A stretch of 64,000 bases of DNA from Sphingobium sp. 66-54 (GTDB taxonomy: Bacteria; Pseudomonadota; Alphaproteobacteria; Sphingomonadales; Sphingomonadaceae), in the NCBI GenBank assembly GCA_001899715.1, contig MKWI01000003.1, positions 186,001 through 250,000 of the forward strand, read 5' to 3'. How positions within the stretch are numbered: the first letter of the stretch is position 1; each line of letters opens with the position of its first letter. A program made the translations under genes and the position numbers. Shown one piece after another: positions 15,915 to 24,014 of this stretch. The notes beneath the pieces are model-generated. The model searched no databases, had not been told where the DNA came from, and saw nothing but the letters and a program-made list of their open reading frames with translations.

Positions 15915-17069
15915 GTGAATGAAAGCAGGCCCATCGCGCTGGTCAATGTGGGCACCGTCCGCTTCGGGACCGATGCCGCCCTGACCTGCGCGAGCGATTT
16001 CTCGGAGCGGGGCCTCGCCTCCGCCTTCCTGGTGACGACCCCACCGACACGCTCGCTGTGCGAGCCGCTGGCCGAAGCCTGCCGGGCCAAGGGGATCGCC
16101 GTCACCGTGTGGGACGAGATTGCGGGCGAGCCGACGCTCACCGACTTTGCCAACGCGATGGCGGCCGCTCGCGCCTGCGCGGCGGATGGCGTCATCGGCC
16201 TGGGCGGCGGCAGCGCGATGGATGTCGCCAAACTGGTCGCGGCGCTGTTCGACGGCGCGCAGACGATCGACGAGGTCATCGGCGTCGATCTGCTCAAGGC
16301 GCGCGCGCTGCCCCTCGCCTGCATCCCGACCACGGCCGGGACCGGGAGCGAGGTCACGCCCATCGCCATCCTCGGCGATGAGGAAGCGGACCTCAAGAAA
16401 GGCGTGGTCAGCCAGCATCTGGTGGCCGATTATGCCTATCTGGACCCCGGCCTCACCGTCTCCATGCCGCGTGCCGTGACCGCCTCCACCGGGGTCGATG
16501 CGCTCACCCACTGCATCGAGGCGTTCGCCAACAAATTCGCTCATCCGCTGGTCGATATGTTCGCGCTGGAGGGCATCCGGCTGATCGCCGGCCATATCGA
16601 GCGCGCCTGCGCGGACGGCGCCGATATCGAGGCGCGCGCGGCGATGCTGAGGGCGAGCTTCTTTGGCGGCATGTGCCTCGGCCCGGTCAACACCGCCGCC
16701 GTCCACGCTCTCGCCTATCCACTCGGCGGTGAGTTCCATGTGCCGCACGGCGTCGCCAACTCGATCCTGCTACCGCACGTACTGCGCTTCAATCTCGAAG
16801 CCGCGCCGGCTCGTTATGCGCAGGTGGCCGAAGCGCTCGGCGTGGCGCGCACCGGTAACGATCTGGCCGACGCCGCGCAGGGCGTCGAGCGGATCGCCGC
16901 CCTGTCGCAGCGCATCGGCATCGCGCCGGGCATGTCCGCCTTCGGCATCAGTTCCAACGCCATTCCGCACATGGCGGCCGCCGCCATGACGGTGACGCGC
17001 CTGCTCGTGCGCAACCCGCGCGAAGTGACCGAAGCGGACGCGGTGCGGATCTACGAAGCCGCGCTCTGA
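15915..17069 (+). CDS. Iron-containing alcohol dehydrogenase
   Basis: A 384-residue group III (Fe-dependent) dehydrogenase oxidising an alcohol or reducing an aldehyde/keto group with NAD(P). The nucleotide-binding GGGS-x-MDVAK motif (residues ~97-106), TTAGTGSE, and the metal-binding series in DALTHCIEAF, AVHALAYPLGGEFHVPHG are intact. The start is a GTG (15915) preceded by GGGAGAGG; a nearby ATG at 15919 is in another frame. The final residues are also typical (NPREVTEADAVRIYEAAL). The relation to maleylacetate reductases, also Fe-ADH-fold, is possible. It is followed after 33 nt by a SnoaL-like gene, probably in the same transcript. Confidence 0.9.
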   Translation: MNESRPIALVNVGTVRFGTDAALTCASDFSERGLASAFLVTTPPTRSLCEPLAEACRAKGIAVTVWDEIAGEPTLTDFANAMAAARACAADGVIGLGGGSAMDVAKLVAALFDGAQTIDEVIGVDLLKARALPLACIPTTAGTGSEVTPIAILGDEEADLKKGVVSQHLVADYAYLDPGLTVSMPRAVTASTGVDALTHCIEAFANKFAHPLVDMFALEGIRLIAGHIERACADGADIEARAAMLRASFFGGMCLGPVNTAAVHALAYPLGGEFHVPHGVANSILLPHVLRFNLEAAPARYAQVAEALGVARTGNDLADAAQGVERIAALSQRIGIAPGMSAFGISSNAIPHMAAAAMTVTRLLVRNPREVTEADAVRIYEAAL

Positions 17070-17102
17070 TTCCCCATTCGCCTGCCAACTGAGGATTTAC
17101 CC

Positions 17103-17561
17103 ATGACCGATCTCGACGCCGTCCTGAAGCTCAACGCGGAGCTGTCCCTCCAGCTTGCCGACTACTGGTTCGAGATCGACACCAACGGCGGCCGCAACGC
17201 ACAAAGCTATTACACCGAGAACGCCGTCTTTCATGGCCAATATGCCTCCTACGAGGGGCGCGAGAAGATCCAGCAATTCTATGACTGGCGGATCGCGCAG
17301 GGGCCGCGTCTCTCGGTGCATTGCTTCACCAATTTCCGGGCGCGGTTCACCGGGGAGGACACAGCCGAGGCCACCAACCATCTGTTTCTCTACGCCGCCA
17401 ATGGCGAAAAGATCCTGCCGACGCACGCTCCCATCACCATCAGCCTGGCGACGGACAAATATCGGCGTGTCGGCGATCGTTGGCTGTGCACCTACCGGCG
17501 CTTCGAGCATTGGTTCGAGGGCGATACGCCCATCACCAACCCCAGGCTAGACGACAAGTAA
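17103..17561 (+). CDS. SnoaL-like (NTF2-fold) protein
   Basis: A 152-residue cone-shaped NTF2-fold protein. The pattern begins with helix LKLNAELSLQLADYWFEIDTNGG, then SYYTENAVFHG, YEGREKIQQFYDWRI, HCFTNFRARFTGEDTAEATNHL and ends DRWLCTYRRFEHWFEGD. These are the usual marks of SnoaL-like isomerases, dehydratases or small hydrolases, but no catalytic residue set is certain. No signal peptide, so cytoplasmic. It is co-directional with the Fe-ADH gene 33 nt upstream and faces the amidohydrolase gene, 12 nt away. Confidence 0.82.
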   Translation: MTDLDAVLKLNAELSLQLADYWFEIDTNGGRNAQSYYTENAVFHGQYASYEGREKIQQFYDWRIAQGPRLSVHCFTNFRARFTGEDTAEATNHLFLYAANGEKILPTHAPITISLATDKYRRVGDRWLCTYRRFEHWFEGDTPITNPRLDDK

Positions 17562-17573
17562 GCGCGGCCGGCC

Positions 17574-18419
17574 TCAGGCGAAGTAAAGGGCTATCGCCGT
17601 CCGGTCGATCTCGGCACGGACGGCAGGGTCCGGCACCCAGCGCCGGTAGCTCTCCAGCACCCGCGCATAGCTGACGCGCCGCTCATAGCCGACGAAAGGG
17701 GCATCGCTCCCCCAGAGCAGACGCTGCGAGCCGACCCGCGCAAGCAGGTCTGCGGCCACCTGGTCGGCCAGCATATCAAGATCGCCCTCGGGATCGTCGC
17801 GCCACGCCTCGGTACCGGGCAGGCGGAAGCCGGCGGCGAGCTTGATCCACACCCGGCCGCTGTCGACCGCCGCGATCATGGCGCGATAACCCGCGCAGTT
17901 CAGCGGATCGGCCGGATCAGGATGGCCGAAATGGTCGATCACGATGTTGATCCCGCTCTCCAGCAGCGCATCCAGCAGAGGCGGCAGGCGCGGCCCTTCG
18001 ATGGCCACATGAACATGCCAGCCGAGATCGCGCGCGCGGTGAAGCAGTTGCCGGTAGGGGTCCGAGCGAACGTCGGGCAGCGTGGCATGGCGCGCCAGTT
18101 GCAGGCGCATGCCGACGATGCCGGCGTCGCGCATCCGCTTGAGAGCCTCCGGCTCCGCCGCCGGATCGACGATGACGGTGCCGCGGAGCCGCTTGTGCGC
18201 ACGGACCGCCGCGAGCGTATAATCATTATATGTGCCGGCGATGCTGAGGCCCGATACGACGGCATGGCGGACGCCGTGCGCATCGAGCAAGGCGATCAGC
18301 GAGTCGGTCGGGAAGGCATAATCGAGCCGCGTCCAGGCATCCGGCATGACCGGCATATCCGCCCGGAAGGTATGCACATGCGCGTCGATCAACGGCGCAG
18401 GAACGCTCTGCTCAGCCAT
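17574..18419 (-). CDS. Amidohydrolase-2 family hydrolase (lactonase-like)
   Basis: A 281-residue metal-dependent TIM-barrel hydrolase of the group that includes 2-pyrone-4,6-dicarboxylate lactonase and sugar lactonases. Seen: DAHVHTF near the start, HVHVAIEGP on strand 5, IDHFGHPDP, and LLWGSDAPFVGYE with the conserved aspartate. These fit hydrolysis of a lactone, but the same fold also covers decarboxylases. Start at ATG 18419; the longer upstream frame is not supported. It is the last gene of a minus-strand set with the cupin and HpcH-aldolase genes (gaps 20 and 25 nt), suggesting lactone opening, then aldol cleavage of the product. Confidence 0.85.
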   Translation of the reverse strand: MAEQSVPAPLIDAHVHTFRADMPVMPDAWTRLDYAFPTDSLIALLDAHGVRHAVVSGLSIAGTYNDYTLAAVRAHKRLRGTVIVDPAAEPEALKRMRDAGIVGMRLQLARHATLPDVRSDPYRQLLHRARDLGWHVHVAIEGPRLPPLLDALLESGINIVIDHFGHPDPADPLNCAGYRAMIAAVDSGRVWIKLAAGFRLPGTEAWRDDPEGDLDMLADQVAADLLARVGSQRLLWGSDAPFVGYERRVSYARVLESYRRWVPDPAVRAEIDRTAIALYFA

Positions 18420-18439
18420 GACCGATGCGCCCGCCCGGA

Positions 18440-19345
18440 TCAGGCCGGCATCGGATAGTCGGCGGCGTTGAGCACCCAGCCCTCCATCTTCGAGAAGTCC
18501 TCGCGCGGCGGCGAGAAAATGTCGACGAGGAGGTTGGCGCCGGGGTCGATCGCGGCCGAGGTGTGGATGACGCGCGGCGGGATCACCGCGATGGAGGGCG
18601 AGCCGCATGTCTCATGTTCGTCCTCCCGCCAGTCGGCCAGATTGGCCGTCCACGGCCAGCGCAGATGGTGGACATAGGTGCCGCCGATGGCGAGCGAGCA
18701 TTGCTCGAAATCGTCGTGATGATGCGGCGAGAGCTTGGCGGGATCGCGCGGCCCCATCTGCGGCGGGAACACGTTGACCATGAAGGTGGTGCAGCGGAAT
18801 ATCTTGCCGAACCGGCCCGGCTGGTCGGGCACGTCGAGGCTGTAGCTGCGGATGCGGAAACCGCCGACCGGGTCCGGCCACGGCTGGAACGGCGGCACCT
18901 GTGGATGCGGCCCGGCATAGGTCGCTGCGTTGGAGGCGAGCGCGGCGAGGTCCTCCGAGCGGACGGAAAACAGCCGGACCACCGGCCCACCCGCCGTCAC
19001 CCGCACCACGCTGTTGCCCGGCGGGATCATGGTGACGGTGAAGCCGCCAATCTCCTGCCGCTCGCCATTGGCTTCGACCGTGACGGCGCTGTCCGCCTCA
19101 GGCAGCAGCAGCACATATTCGTCGACCTGGCCCGTGCGCTCGAACACGGCGCCCGCCTGCGCCTCTGTATAGACGACGATGAAATTCTGCCCGCGCGCAA
19201 ACCAGGTCCGGTGCAGGGCATCCTCACTCTGCGGCGGTGTGGCGTAGAAGCGGGCATAAGTGGAAGAGCCGAACGCCGTGGCGGCCGGCGCCGGCGCTGC
19301 CCTGGCAGTGGCGAGGCGCGAACGGGGGTCGTCGGATTCATACAT
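18440..19345 (-). CDS. Two-domain cupin-like protein
   Basis: A 301-residue protein, not recognised as a named family. The second half has cupin features: PHHHDDFEQCSLAIGGTYVHH with three histidines and a glutamate that could hold a metal, and later PSIAVIPPRVIHTSAAIDPGANLLVDIF. The first half also reads as a beta-sandwich (VYTEAQAGAVFERTGQVDEYVLLLP). Two stacked cupins would fit an isomerase or dioxygenase on a sugar-acid or aromatic. No signal peptide. It lies between the HpcH aldolase and amidohydrolase genes on one minus-strand transcript, so it likely converts a pathway intermediate. Start at ATG 19345 rather than a far longer frame that reads into the next gene. Confidence 0.7.
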   Translation of the reverse strand: MYESDDPRSRLATARAAPAPAATAFGSSTYARFYATPPQSEDALHRTWFARGQNFIVVYTEAQAGAVFERTGQVDEYVLLLPEADSAVTVEANGERQEIGGFTVTMIPPGNSVVRVTAGGPVVRLFSVRSEDLAALASNAATYAGPHPQVPPFQPWPDPVGGFRIRSYSLDVPDQPGRFGKIFRCTTFMVNVFPPQMGPRDPAKLSPHHHDDFEQCSLAIGGTYVHHLRWPWTANLADWREDEHETCGSPSIAVIPPRVIHTSAAIDPGANLLVDIFSPPREDFSKMEGWVLNAADYPMPA

Positions 19346-19370
19346 GGCTTCGCTCCGTGGGAAGGGGGGT

Positions 19371-20132
19371 TCACGCCTGCCGCAAGGTTTCGGCGACGGT
19401 GGCCCGCGCCGCCTTGCCGAACAGCGTGGCGTCGTTGCTGACCATGACCAGCGAATAGCCAAGGTCGAGATAACGGCGCGCCTCCTGCGGCGAGCCGGCG
19501 GCGATCCCGCACAGCTTGCCGGCGTCGGCGGCGGCCTTGCAGACGGCGGCGACCAGCGCCTGCACCTCGGGATCGGTGGCGGGCCTGCCGCTGGAGAGGA
19601 ACAGATCGCCCAGCCCCACGAACACGCCGCCGACATCCGGCAGCGCGAGATAATCGGCCGCCTGATGCAGCGTCTCCCAATCCTCAAGCTGCACCATGCG
19701 CAGGCACTCGTCATTGCCGCGCCGCACATAATCGTCGATCGGGATCAACCCCCATCGGCCCGCGCGCGAGGTAGTGCCAAGGCCCCGTTCGCCGCGCGGC
19801 GAAAACACCATCTGCCGGGTAATGCGCCGTGCCGTCTCCGGGCTGTCGACGCGCGGCACCAGCAGGCCATCGGCGCCGCCATCGAGCAGGCGCTGCACAT
19901 CGCTGCCGCCCTGATCGGGCAGGCGCACCAGCGCCGCCATACCGCAGGCCTGCGCCGCGAAGATGAGGCGATAGGCCGTATCGAGCCCGTGCGGCGCATG
20001 TTCCATGTCGATCACGACGAAATCGAACCCGGCATGGCCGAGTAGCTCAACCGTTTCCAGAGACGGGATCTTGACCCAGGTGCCGAGCATACCGGCAGAG
20101 CGGGCGGCGAAAGACGACAGGAAACTCTTCAA
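19371..20132 (-). CDS. HpcH/HpaI family aldolase
   Basis: Class II (metal-dependent) aldolase that cleaves a 4-hydroxy-2-oxo acid to pyruvate and an aldehyde. In 253 residues: GHAGFDFVVIDMEHAPH near residue 32-48, ALVRLPDQGG, GADGLLVPRVDSPE, MVQLEDWETLHQA with the metal-binding glutamate/aspartate, and GVFVGLGDLFLSSG. The start codon is TTG (20132), with AAGGTG 5 nt before it; no ATG in frame is nearer. The substrate could be a 2-keto-3-deoxy sugar acid or an aromatic-pathway hydroxy-keto acid. First gene of the minus-strand aldolase-cupin-amidohydrolase set, divergent from the aldehyde dehydrogenase. Confidence 0.88.
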   Translation of the reverse strand: MKSFLSSFAARSAGMLGTWVKIPSLETVELLGHAGFDFVVIDMEHAPHGLDTAYRLIFAAQACGMAALVRLPDQGGSDVQRLLDGGADGLLVPRVDSPETARRITRQMVFSPRGERGLGTTSRAGRWGLIPIDDYVRRGNDECLRMVQLEDWETLHQAADYLALPDVGGVFVGLGDLFLSSGRPATDPEVQALVAAVCKAAADAGKLCGIAAGSPQEARRYLDLGYSLVMVSNDATLFGKAARATVAETLRQA

Positions 20133-20342
20133 CGGAACACCTTCATGCAGAGCCCTGTTTCTGCGGGAAGCGGCCCGGCCGTTCTTGCCCAGAGGGGCAT
20201 TAGCTATTGATGCCCGCGCACCTCACTCCTCCCGCCCGCGCAAGCATCCAAGCCGCAATGGGCAAGTGAGGCGGGGCTGGCCGATCTAGGGCGGGGAGCA
20301 TAGATTGGGTTGCAACGGATAGACGGACAGGAGCGAGCAGAG

Positions 20343-21815
20343 TTGGCCACACAGACGCATGCGGAGAATGTCGATACCGTCCGCACATCCCCGTTGTTCC
20401 GCCAGCAAGCGCTGATCGACGGCCGGTGGCGCGCGGCGGCATCGGGGCGGACCATCGCGGTGGACGATCCCTTCACCGGCGAGACGATCGGCACCATCCC
20501 CGACCTCGACCGGCAGGAGGCGCAGGGCGCCATCGACGCGGCCACCCGCGCCTTTCCCGACTGGGCGCGCCGCCCGGCAGCGGAACGCGGCGCCCTGCTC
20601 GCGCGCTGGCACGGCCTTATTGTCGACAATCGCGAGACGCTCGCCCGCCTCATCACGCTGGAGAACGGCAAGCCGATCCGGGAGGCCCGCGCCGAGATCG
20701 ACTATGGCGCAAGCTTCGTCAAATTCTTCGCCGAGGAGGCGACGCGCGCACTGGGCGAGACGATCCCGCCGCCCGCCCCCGGCCGGCTGCTGCGCGTCGA
20801 GCGCGAGCCGATCGGCGTGTGCGTGGCGATCACGCCGTGGAACTTCCCCAACGCGATGCTCACCCGCAAGCTGGCACCGGCGCTGGCAGCGGGCTGCACC
20901 ATGGTCGCCAAGCCCGCCTCGCAGACACCGCTCTCCGCGCTGGCGCTGGCGGCGCTGGCCCAGGAGGCCGGCTTCCCCGAGGGCACGGTCAACGTCATCA
21001 CCGGCAAGGCGTCGATGATCGGCGAGTTGGTCACGTCCTCGGACGTTGTGCGCAAGATCAGCTTCACCGGCTCGACCGAGATCGGCGCCTGGTTGATGCA
21101 GGCCTCCGGCGCGACCATCAAGCGCATGTCGCTGGAACTGGGCGGCAACGCGCCGCTGCTGATCTTCGACGATGCCGATCTGGAGACGGCCGTCGAGACC
21201 GCCATGATCGCCAAATTCCGCAATTGCGGCCAGAGCTGCATCGCCGCCAACCGCATCTATGTGCAAGCCGGCATTCACGACCGTTTCGTCGCAGCCTTCG
21301 CCGCACGCGTGAGAGCGCTCAAATTGGGCGACGGGTTCGACGAGGATACGGACATCAGCGCGCTGATCGACGAGGCAGCGGTGACCAAGGTCAACGAGCA
21401 CCTCGACGAAGCAATCGCGGGCGGCGCGACGCTGCTGGCCGGCGAGCGCGGCAGCGGGCGGATGATGCCGCCGTCCCTGCTCTCCGGCGTGCGGCAGGAT
21501 GCGCTGCTCACCCGGGAAGAGACGTTCGGCCCGCTCGCCCCGGTCATCCGCTTCGAGCGCTATGAGGAAGCCATCGCGCTGGCCAACGCCACGCCCTTCG
21601 GCCTCGCCTCCTATCTCTGTTCGACCGATCCGCAAACCATCGCACGGGCGAGCCGCTATATCGAGAGCGGCATGGTCGGCATCAACACCGGCCTCATCTC
21701 CAACGCGGCGGCGCCCTTCGGCGGGGTCAAGCAATCCGGCCTCGGGCGGGAAGGCTCGCACCACGGGCTGGAGGAGTATCTCAACATCAAATATCTCTGC
21801 CAGGCCGGCCTGTAG
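20343..21815 (+). CDS. Aldehyde dehydrogenase, succinate-semialdehyde type
   Basis: NAD(P)-dependent oxidation of an aldehyde to the acid, 490 residues. Complete catalytic set: ITPWNFPNAM, FTGSTEIGAWLM, the general base in MSLELGGNAP, the nucleophile Cys in NCGQSCIAANR, and ETFGPLAPV, PFGGVKQSGLGREG. Closest by pattern to GabD/succinate-semialdehyde dehydrogenases. The start is probably TTG (20343), since AGGAGCG lies ~10 nt before it; an ATG at 20310 has no ribosome site. Twelve nt downstream a BKACE gene begins, so they are one operon. It could oxidise the aldehyde released by the neighbouring aldolase. Confidence 0.93.
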   Translation: MATQTHAENVDTVRTSPLFRQQALIDGRWRAAASGRTIAVDDPFTGETIGTIPDLDRQEAQGAIDAATRAFPDWARRPAAERGALLARWHGLIVDNRETLARLITLENGKPIREARAEIDYGASFVKFFAEEATRALGETIPPPAPGRLLRVEREPIGVCVAITPWNFPNAMLTRKLAPALAAGCTMVAKPASQTPLSALALAALAQEAGFPEGTVNVITGKASMIGELVTSSDVVRKISFTGSTEIGAWLMQASGATIKRMSLELGGNAPLLIFDDADLETAVETAMIAKFRNCGQSCIAANRIYVQAGIHDRFVAAFAARVRALKLGDGFDEDTDISALIDEAAVTKVNEHLDEAIAGGATLLAGERGSGRMMPPSLLSGVRQDALLTREETFGPLAPVIRFERYEEAIALANATPFGLASYLCSTDPQTIARASRYIESGMVGINTGLISNAAAPFGGVKQSGLGREGSHHGLEEYLNIKYLCQAGL

Positions 21816-21826
21816 GAGCAGCGCCG

Positions 21827-22771
21827 ATGTTCGATCAGGGCAAGAACCGCAAGGTCATCATCACCTGCGCGCCGACCGGCTCCATCCATACGCCGTCCAT
21901 GTCGCCGCATCTGCCGGTGACACCGGACGAGATCGCGCAGGCCGCCATCGACGCGGCGGAGGCGGGCGCGGCGATCCTGCACCTCCACGCCCGCAATCCC
22001 GCGGACGGCAGCCCCTCCCCGCTCGCATCGGACTTCATGGCGTTCCTGCCGCGGATCAAGCAGGCGACGGATGCGGTCATCAACATCTCGACCGGCGGCA
22101 GCGCGACCATGACGCTGGATGCGCGGCTGGAGGGCGCCAAGGCGGCGCAACCCGAGCTGGCGTCGCTCAACATGGGGCCGCTCATTTTCGATTTTTCCGG
22201 TGCCGGGGCGCGCGTGGCCAAGTGGCTCCACCCGTGGGAGCAGGCTTATGTGGAGGGCGCGCGCGACCGGATCATGTATAACGACAACGGCTTCATCGAG
22301 CGGATCATGACCGAGGTCGGGCAAGCGTTCGGCACCCGTTTCGAGTTCGAATGCTATGACGTCGGGCACCTCTACACGCTCGCACATTTCGCTGACAAGG
22401 GACTGATAAAGCCGCCCTTTCTCATTCAGGGCATTTTCGGCATATTGGGCGGCATCGGCCCCGACGTACGCAACATGGCGCATATGGTGACGATCGCCGA
22501 CAGCCTGTTCGGGCGGGACTATCATTTCTCCGCCTTCGCCGCCGGCCGCAACCAGATGAGCTTCTGCGCCCAGAGCGTGCTGCTCGGCGGCCATGCCCGC
22601 GTTGGGCTGGAGGACAGCCTCTACATCGGCAGAGGCGAACTGGCCGCCTCCAACGCGCAGCAGGTCGCCAAGATCCGCCGCATCGTCGAGGAACTGGGGC
22701 TGGAGGTGGCGACACCGGACGAGGCGCGCACACTGCTCGGTCTCAAGGGGGGCGATCAGGTCGGTTTCTGA
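21827..22771 (+). CDS. BKACE family beta-keto acid cleavage enzyme
   Basis: Enzymes of this family (first known as Kce of lysine fermentation) transfer the acyl group of a beta-keto acid to acetyl-CoA, giving acetoacetate and a new acyl-CoA, with a zinc ion. Family marks in this 314-residue protein: VIITCAPTGSIHTP, AAEAGAAILHLHARNPADG with the zinc-binding histidines, INISTGG, SLNMGPLIF, IMYNDNGFI and GGHARVGLEDSLYIGRG. Substrate specificity is varied in this family and cannot be assigned here. It is co-transcribed with the aldehyde dehydrogenase and ends at a REP pair. A beta-keto acid intermediate is therefore expected in the pathway served by this block. Confidence 0.9.
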   Translation: MFDQGKNRKVIITCAPTGSIHTPSMSPHLPVTPDEIAQAAIDAAEAGAAILHLHARNPADGSPSPLASDFMAFLPRIKQATDAVINISTGGSATMTLDARLEGAKAAQPELASLNMGPLIFDFSGAGARVAKWLHPWEQAYVEGARDRIMYNDNGFIERIMTEVGQAFGTRFEFECYDVGHLYTLAHFADKGLIKPPFLIQGIFGILGGIGPDVRNMAHMVTIADSLFGRDYHFSAFAAGRNQMSFCAQSVLLGGHARVGLEDSLYIGRGELAASNAQQVAKIRRIVEELGLEVATPDEARTLLGLKGGDQVGF

Positions 22772-22801
22772 GATCTGGCTCGGTCAGGCTAACGCCTTCT
22801 T

Positions 22802-22878
22802 GTGCTCCTGCGCAGGCAGGAGCCCACGGCCCCACCCCAGCTCCTCACCGCCCGGGGCTCCTGCCTGCGCAGGAGCAC
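22802..22878. repeat. REP-like inverted pair 2 (perfect)
   Basis: Units 22802-22825 and 22855-22878 are exact reverse complements (GTGCTCCTGCGC + AGGCAGGAGCCC). They lie in the convergent gap between the BKACE gene and the SDR gene; together they can form one large or two small hairpins. Confidence 0.85.
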
Positions 22879-22957
22879 GGCAAGGGTTTGCGGATCGCCA
22901 TGGCAGATCGAAAACGGGGCGACACGCCGTCCATTCGCCTTGAGTTTGGCGGTCCCT

Positions 22958-23734
22958 CTAAAGCGCCGCGATATAGCCGCCGTCGAGCGGGATGGTCGTG
23001 CCGTTGACATAGGCGCCGGCGCGCGAGGCGAGGAAGGTGACGAGGCCGACGATATCGTCCGCCTCGCCCGGCCGGCCCAGCGGGATATGGGCCGCCACGC
23101 TCGTGCGCACCGCGTCAGACTCCGTGTCGGTCAGCCGCGAGGGGAACGGGCCGGGCGCGATGGCATTGGCCGTGATCCGGTCCGGCCCCAGCGCCTTTGC
23201 GAGCGAGCGGGTCAAATGATGGATCGCCGCTTTCGAGGCGCCATAGGCATGCGCCTCCCAATTGGGGATATGCAGCCCGCCGATCGAGCCGATATTGACG
23301 ATGCGCGCCGGGTCGTCCGCTTGCGCCGCCGCCCTGAGCAGCGGCAGCAGCGCTTGCGTCAGGAAGAAGGCCGCCCGCACGTTGACATTGAGGACGAGGT
23401 CCCAATCCGCCACCGTCATGCCGGCAAGGTCGCCGGGCGCGTTGGCGCCGGCATTGTTGACGAGGAGATCGAGCCGCTCCTCATGCGCGCTCAGAGCCTG
23501 CGCCAGCGCACCCGGCCCGGCGGCATCGGCAAGATCCGCCGCCAGACCAACACAGTGGCCGCCGGCCGCCGCAAGCTCATCGGCCAGCGCCGCCGTCCGC
23601 CCGGCGTCCCGGCCGCTCACATAGGTCCGCACCCCCCGCGCCACCAGACCGCGCGCGATCATCAGGCCGATCCCGCTGGTCCCGCCGGTCACGAGCGCGA
23701 CCTTGCCGCCGATATCGAAAAGAGGATCCGTCAT
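22958..23734 (-). CDS. Short-chain dehydrogenase/reductase (SDR)
   Basis: A classical SDR of 258 residues: VTGGTSGIGLMIA cofactor loop, NNAGAN, the serine in NIGSIGGLHIP, the Y-x3-K in HAYGASKAAIHHL, and ITANAIAPGPFPSRLTD. The threonine/arginine after the second strand (SGRDAGR) suggests NADP is possible. The RHDH-type AIAPGPFPSRL segment is usual for gluconate 5-dehydrogenase-like SDRs, but the substrate is not fixed. It is divergent from the MFS transporter at 24015, so the two promoters share 23735-24014 and may share control. Confidence 0.88.
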   Translation of the reverse strand: MTDPLFDIGGKVALVTGGTSGIGLMIARGLVARGVRTYVSGRDAGRTAALADELAAAGGHCVGLAADLADAAGPGALAQALSAHEERLDLLVNNAGANAPGDLAGMTVADWDLVLNVNVRAAFFLTQALLPLLRAAAQADDPARIVNIGSIGGLHIPNWEAHAYGASKAAIHHLTRSLAKALGPDRITANAIAPGPFPSRLTDTESDAVRTSVAAHIPLGRPGEADDIVGLVTFLASRAGAYVNGTTIPLDGGYIAAL

Positions 23735-24014
23735 GCGCCTCTCCGGGCTTGCGTCCGCCGTCCTATCCGCGCTCTAATGGCCTGGTCGCGGGCATGGCAA
23801 GCCGCTTCCGGCAGGCGCGAAAATATAGCGTTCCGTGCAACTTGGCAGGCCGGTTTCATCAAGCGACACGGGGCGGCGGTGGTGCATCATTGCCCGGAAA
23901 TAGTCTGTTCGGGGGAGTGATGACCATATCTGCGTGGCGCCGGCAAACACGGGTTGCCGATCGGTCGGGCGAGCCAGCGGGTTGCCGGTCCAACCGCCTC
24001 GCGAGGCCGTGGGC

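Noticed and set aside
20132..20146. ATG at 20146 as start of the HpcH aldolase
   Set aside because: It is in another frame and meets a stop after five codons; the TTG at 20132 with AAGGTG fits better.
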